Source: Nocardioides marinus (GTDB lineage Bacteria; Actinomycetota; Actinomycetes; Propionibacteriales; Nocardioidaceae). Taken from it: DNA of 64,000 bases. The stretch's first letter is position 1; every line of letters begins with the position of its first letter. Made by a program: the position numbers and the translations under genes. Shown here piece by piece: positions 63,096 through 64,000 of the stretch. The stretch is from assembly GCF_013408145.1 (NCBI RefSeq), contig NZ_JACBZI010000001.1, positions 2,184,001 through 2,248,000 of the forward strand. Reading direction: 5' to 3'. The notes below the pieces were generated by a model, which ran no database searches, was not told where the DNA came from, and was given only the letters and a program-made list of their open reading frames with translations.

Positions 63096-64000
63096 TCATC
63101 CCGGGCTCCCCGGGCTGCGGTGCCACAGCTTGCGGGCGACGTCGCGGGCGTCGTCGCCGGCCGGCTTGATGTCGGCGTACGGCGAGAGCTTGAAGCCGCT
63201 GGAGTGCACCAGCACCCGACGCCGGCCCATGCCGCCCGCGGTCGGGCCGTCCTGCGGCTCCTCGGAGAAGTCCGGCGGCCGGGCCATCACCGGGCGCGAG
63301 GCCCGGCTCTCGGCGGCTCCGGCGCCGGCGAGCTCGACGCCGACGCCGCCGAACCCGGTGGGGACGACGGCCATCTCCGCCCGCACCGCCTCGAGCCCGC
63401 CGCCGCGCCAGGTCTGGTGCAGGGCGGGCAGCTCCCAGCAGCCGGTGGCGCGCAGCGAGACCCCGCGGTGCCCGGTGCGGCGCAGCTCGCCGCGCACGAC
63501 CAGCAGCCAGGAGTGGAAGACCGTGGCGGCGTAGGGGCCCTGGGCGTCCTCGAAGAAGGTCGCGTCGACCGGGCCGGTGCCGTCGTCGAGGGTCAGGAAG
63601 ACGACCCGCCGCCCCGAGCGGATCGGCGGGGTCTGGGTGGCGACCTTGACCCCGGCGACCAGCAGCTCGGCCTTGCTGCGCTGACCGAGCAGGTCGCGGC
63701 TGCGGGTCACCCCGAGGGCGTCGAGGAAGGGGCCGTAGGTGTCGACGACGTGCCGGCTGGCATCGAGGCCGAGGATCTCCAGCTCCGCGCGCATCCGCTC
63801 CTCCCCGGTCATCTCGGGCAGCCCGGAGAGCTCGCCGTCTCCGGGGGCGTCCCCGAGGTCGAGGGCCAGCTGGACCGACTCCACGGGCTCCGGGGGCGGG
63901 GCCGTGCGCGCCTGGGCCGAGGAGCGGCCCCAGATCCCGTCGCGGCGGCCCCCCTGGTCGGTCCCGAGGTCGGCAGGGCGCCGGTCGCCACGCAGGTCGC
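63096..64000 (-). CDS. dnaE2: Error-prone DNA polymerase DnaE2 (ImuC), C-terminal part
   Basis: The frame is open to the right edge, so only the last 300 or so residues are present. They match the C-terminal region of DnaE2: LGLDASRHVVDTYGPFLDAL, GVKVATQTPPIRSGRRV, FLTLDDGTGPVDATFFEDAQ (OB-fold), SWLLVVRGELRRTGHRGVSL, and the end SSGFKLSPYADIKPA. DnaE2 is the damage-induced polymerase that works with ImuA'/ImuB in mycobacteria; those genes would lie outside the window. A Gly/Arg-rich stretch precedes the conserved part. Confidence 0.92.
   Translation of the reverse strand, partial: DLRGDRRPADLGTDQGGRRDGIWGRSSAQARTAPPPEPVESVQLALDLGDAPGDGELSGLPEMTGEERMRAELEILGLDASRHVVDTYGPFLDALGVTRSRDLLGQRSKAELLVAGVKVATQTPPIRSGRRVVFLTLDDGTGPVDATFFEDAQGPYAATVFHSWLLVVRGELRRTGHRGVSLRATGCWELPALHQTWRGGGLEAVRAEMAVVPTGFGGVGVELAGAGAAESRASRPVMARPPDFSEEPQDGPTAGGMGRRRVLVHSSGFKLSPYADIKPAGDDARDVARKLWHRSPGSPG

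Noticed and set aside
1-64000. tRNA, rRNA, prophage, insertion sequence or att site
   Set aside because: No cloverleaf-like sequence, transposase, integrase or flanking direct repeat was recognised by eye on either strand; a tRNAscan or ISfinder search could still find something missed.

Overview
The window is a chromosomal segment of a very high-G+C actinobacterium. Gene order and protein types (PriA-type HisA, HGxxPAAW and DUF2752 proteins in the trp cluster, DivIVA/SepF/FtsZ block, DUF3040, DnaE2) fit the Propionibacteriales, most likely Nocardioidaceae such as Nocardioides; the genus is an inference. Many genes start with GTG, neighbours often overlap as GTGA or ATGA, and several starts sit 6-9 nt behind a TAG(G/A)(G/C)T box, the look of leaderless transcription. 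I see no prophage, insertion sequence, CRISPR array, rRNA or tRNA.

Layout. 1-8.3 kb: the 3' end of a LAGLIDADG protein gene, pyruvate kinase, and glutamate synthase gltBD. 8.3-14.8 kb (minus strand): hisI, three small membrane-protein genes usual for actinobacterial trp clusters, trpC-trpB-trpA, a SCO-type copper lipoprotein and lgt, with one divergent DUF4190 gene inside; trpE is not here. 14.9-20.9 kb: a 1386-residue secreted repeat protein and a HerA-like ATPase. 21-26.5 kb: hisD-hisC-hisB-hisH-(membrane protein)-hisA-hisF. 26.6-30.3 kb: a LON-substrate-binding-domain protein, a YbaK deacylase, DUF3352 and a four-helix membrane protein. 30.3-36.2 kb: dnaE, an acetyltransferase/chorismate-mutase fusion, an RluA-family pseudouridine synthase and lspA. 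36.2-55.3 kb (minus strand): the division and cell wall (dcw) cluster read mraZ, small membrane protein, rsmH, ftsL, ftsI, murE, mraY, murD, ftsW, murG, murC, ftsQ, ftsZ, pgeF, a YggS-family gene, sepF, a YggT-family gene, divIVA, followed by a TraR/DksA zinc-finger gene with a long Lys/Ala repeat. murF is missing from its usual place between murE and mraY. 55.6-60.2 kb (plus strand): MoxR ATPase, DUF58 protein, TgpA-like transglutaminase. 60.3-64 kb: DUF3040 protein, DNA polymerase IV, a methyltransferase and the 3' end of dnaE2.

How it works together. The dcw block makes lipid-linked peptidoglycan precursor (MurE, MurD, MurC, MraY, MurG), polymerises it at the septum (FtsW, FtsI, FtsL, FtsQ), positions it (FtsZ, SepF, DivIVA) and edits it (PgeF). 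Its control region is unusually readable: a promoter lying inside five GTGG boxes phased at 10 nt (MraZ autoregulation) and, between mraZ and rsmH, two hairpins with the same 14-nt loop and compensatory stem changes, which I take to be tandem mraW RNA motifs. The his and trp genes are interleaved as in Streptomyces, where PriA serves both pathways.

Most of the window is conserved core chromosome. The least ordinary items are the mraZ-rsmH spacer, the absence of murF and trpE from their usual slots, the GNAT-chorismate mutase fusion, the repeat tails on the DksA-like protein and FtsL, and a five-copy palindromic repeat at gene ends.
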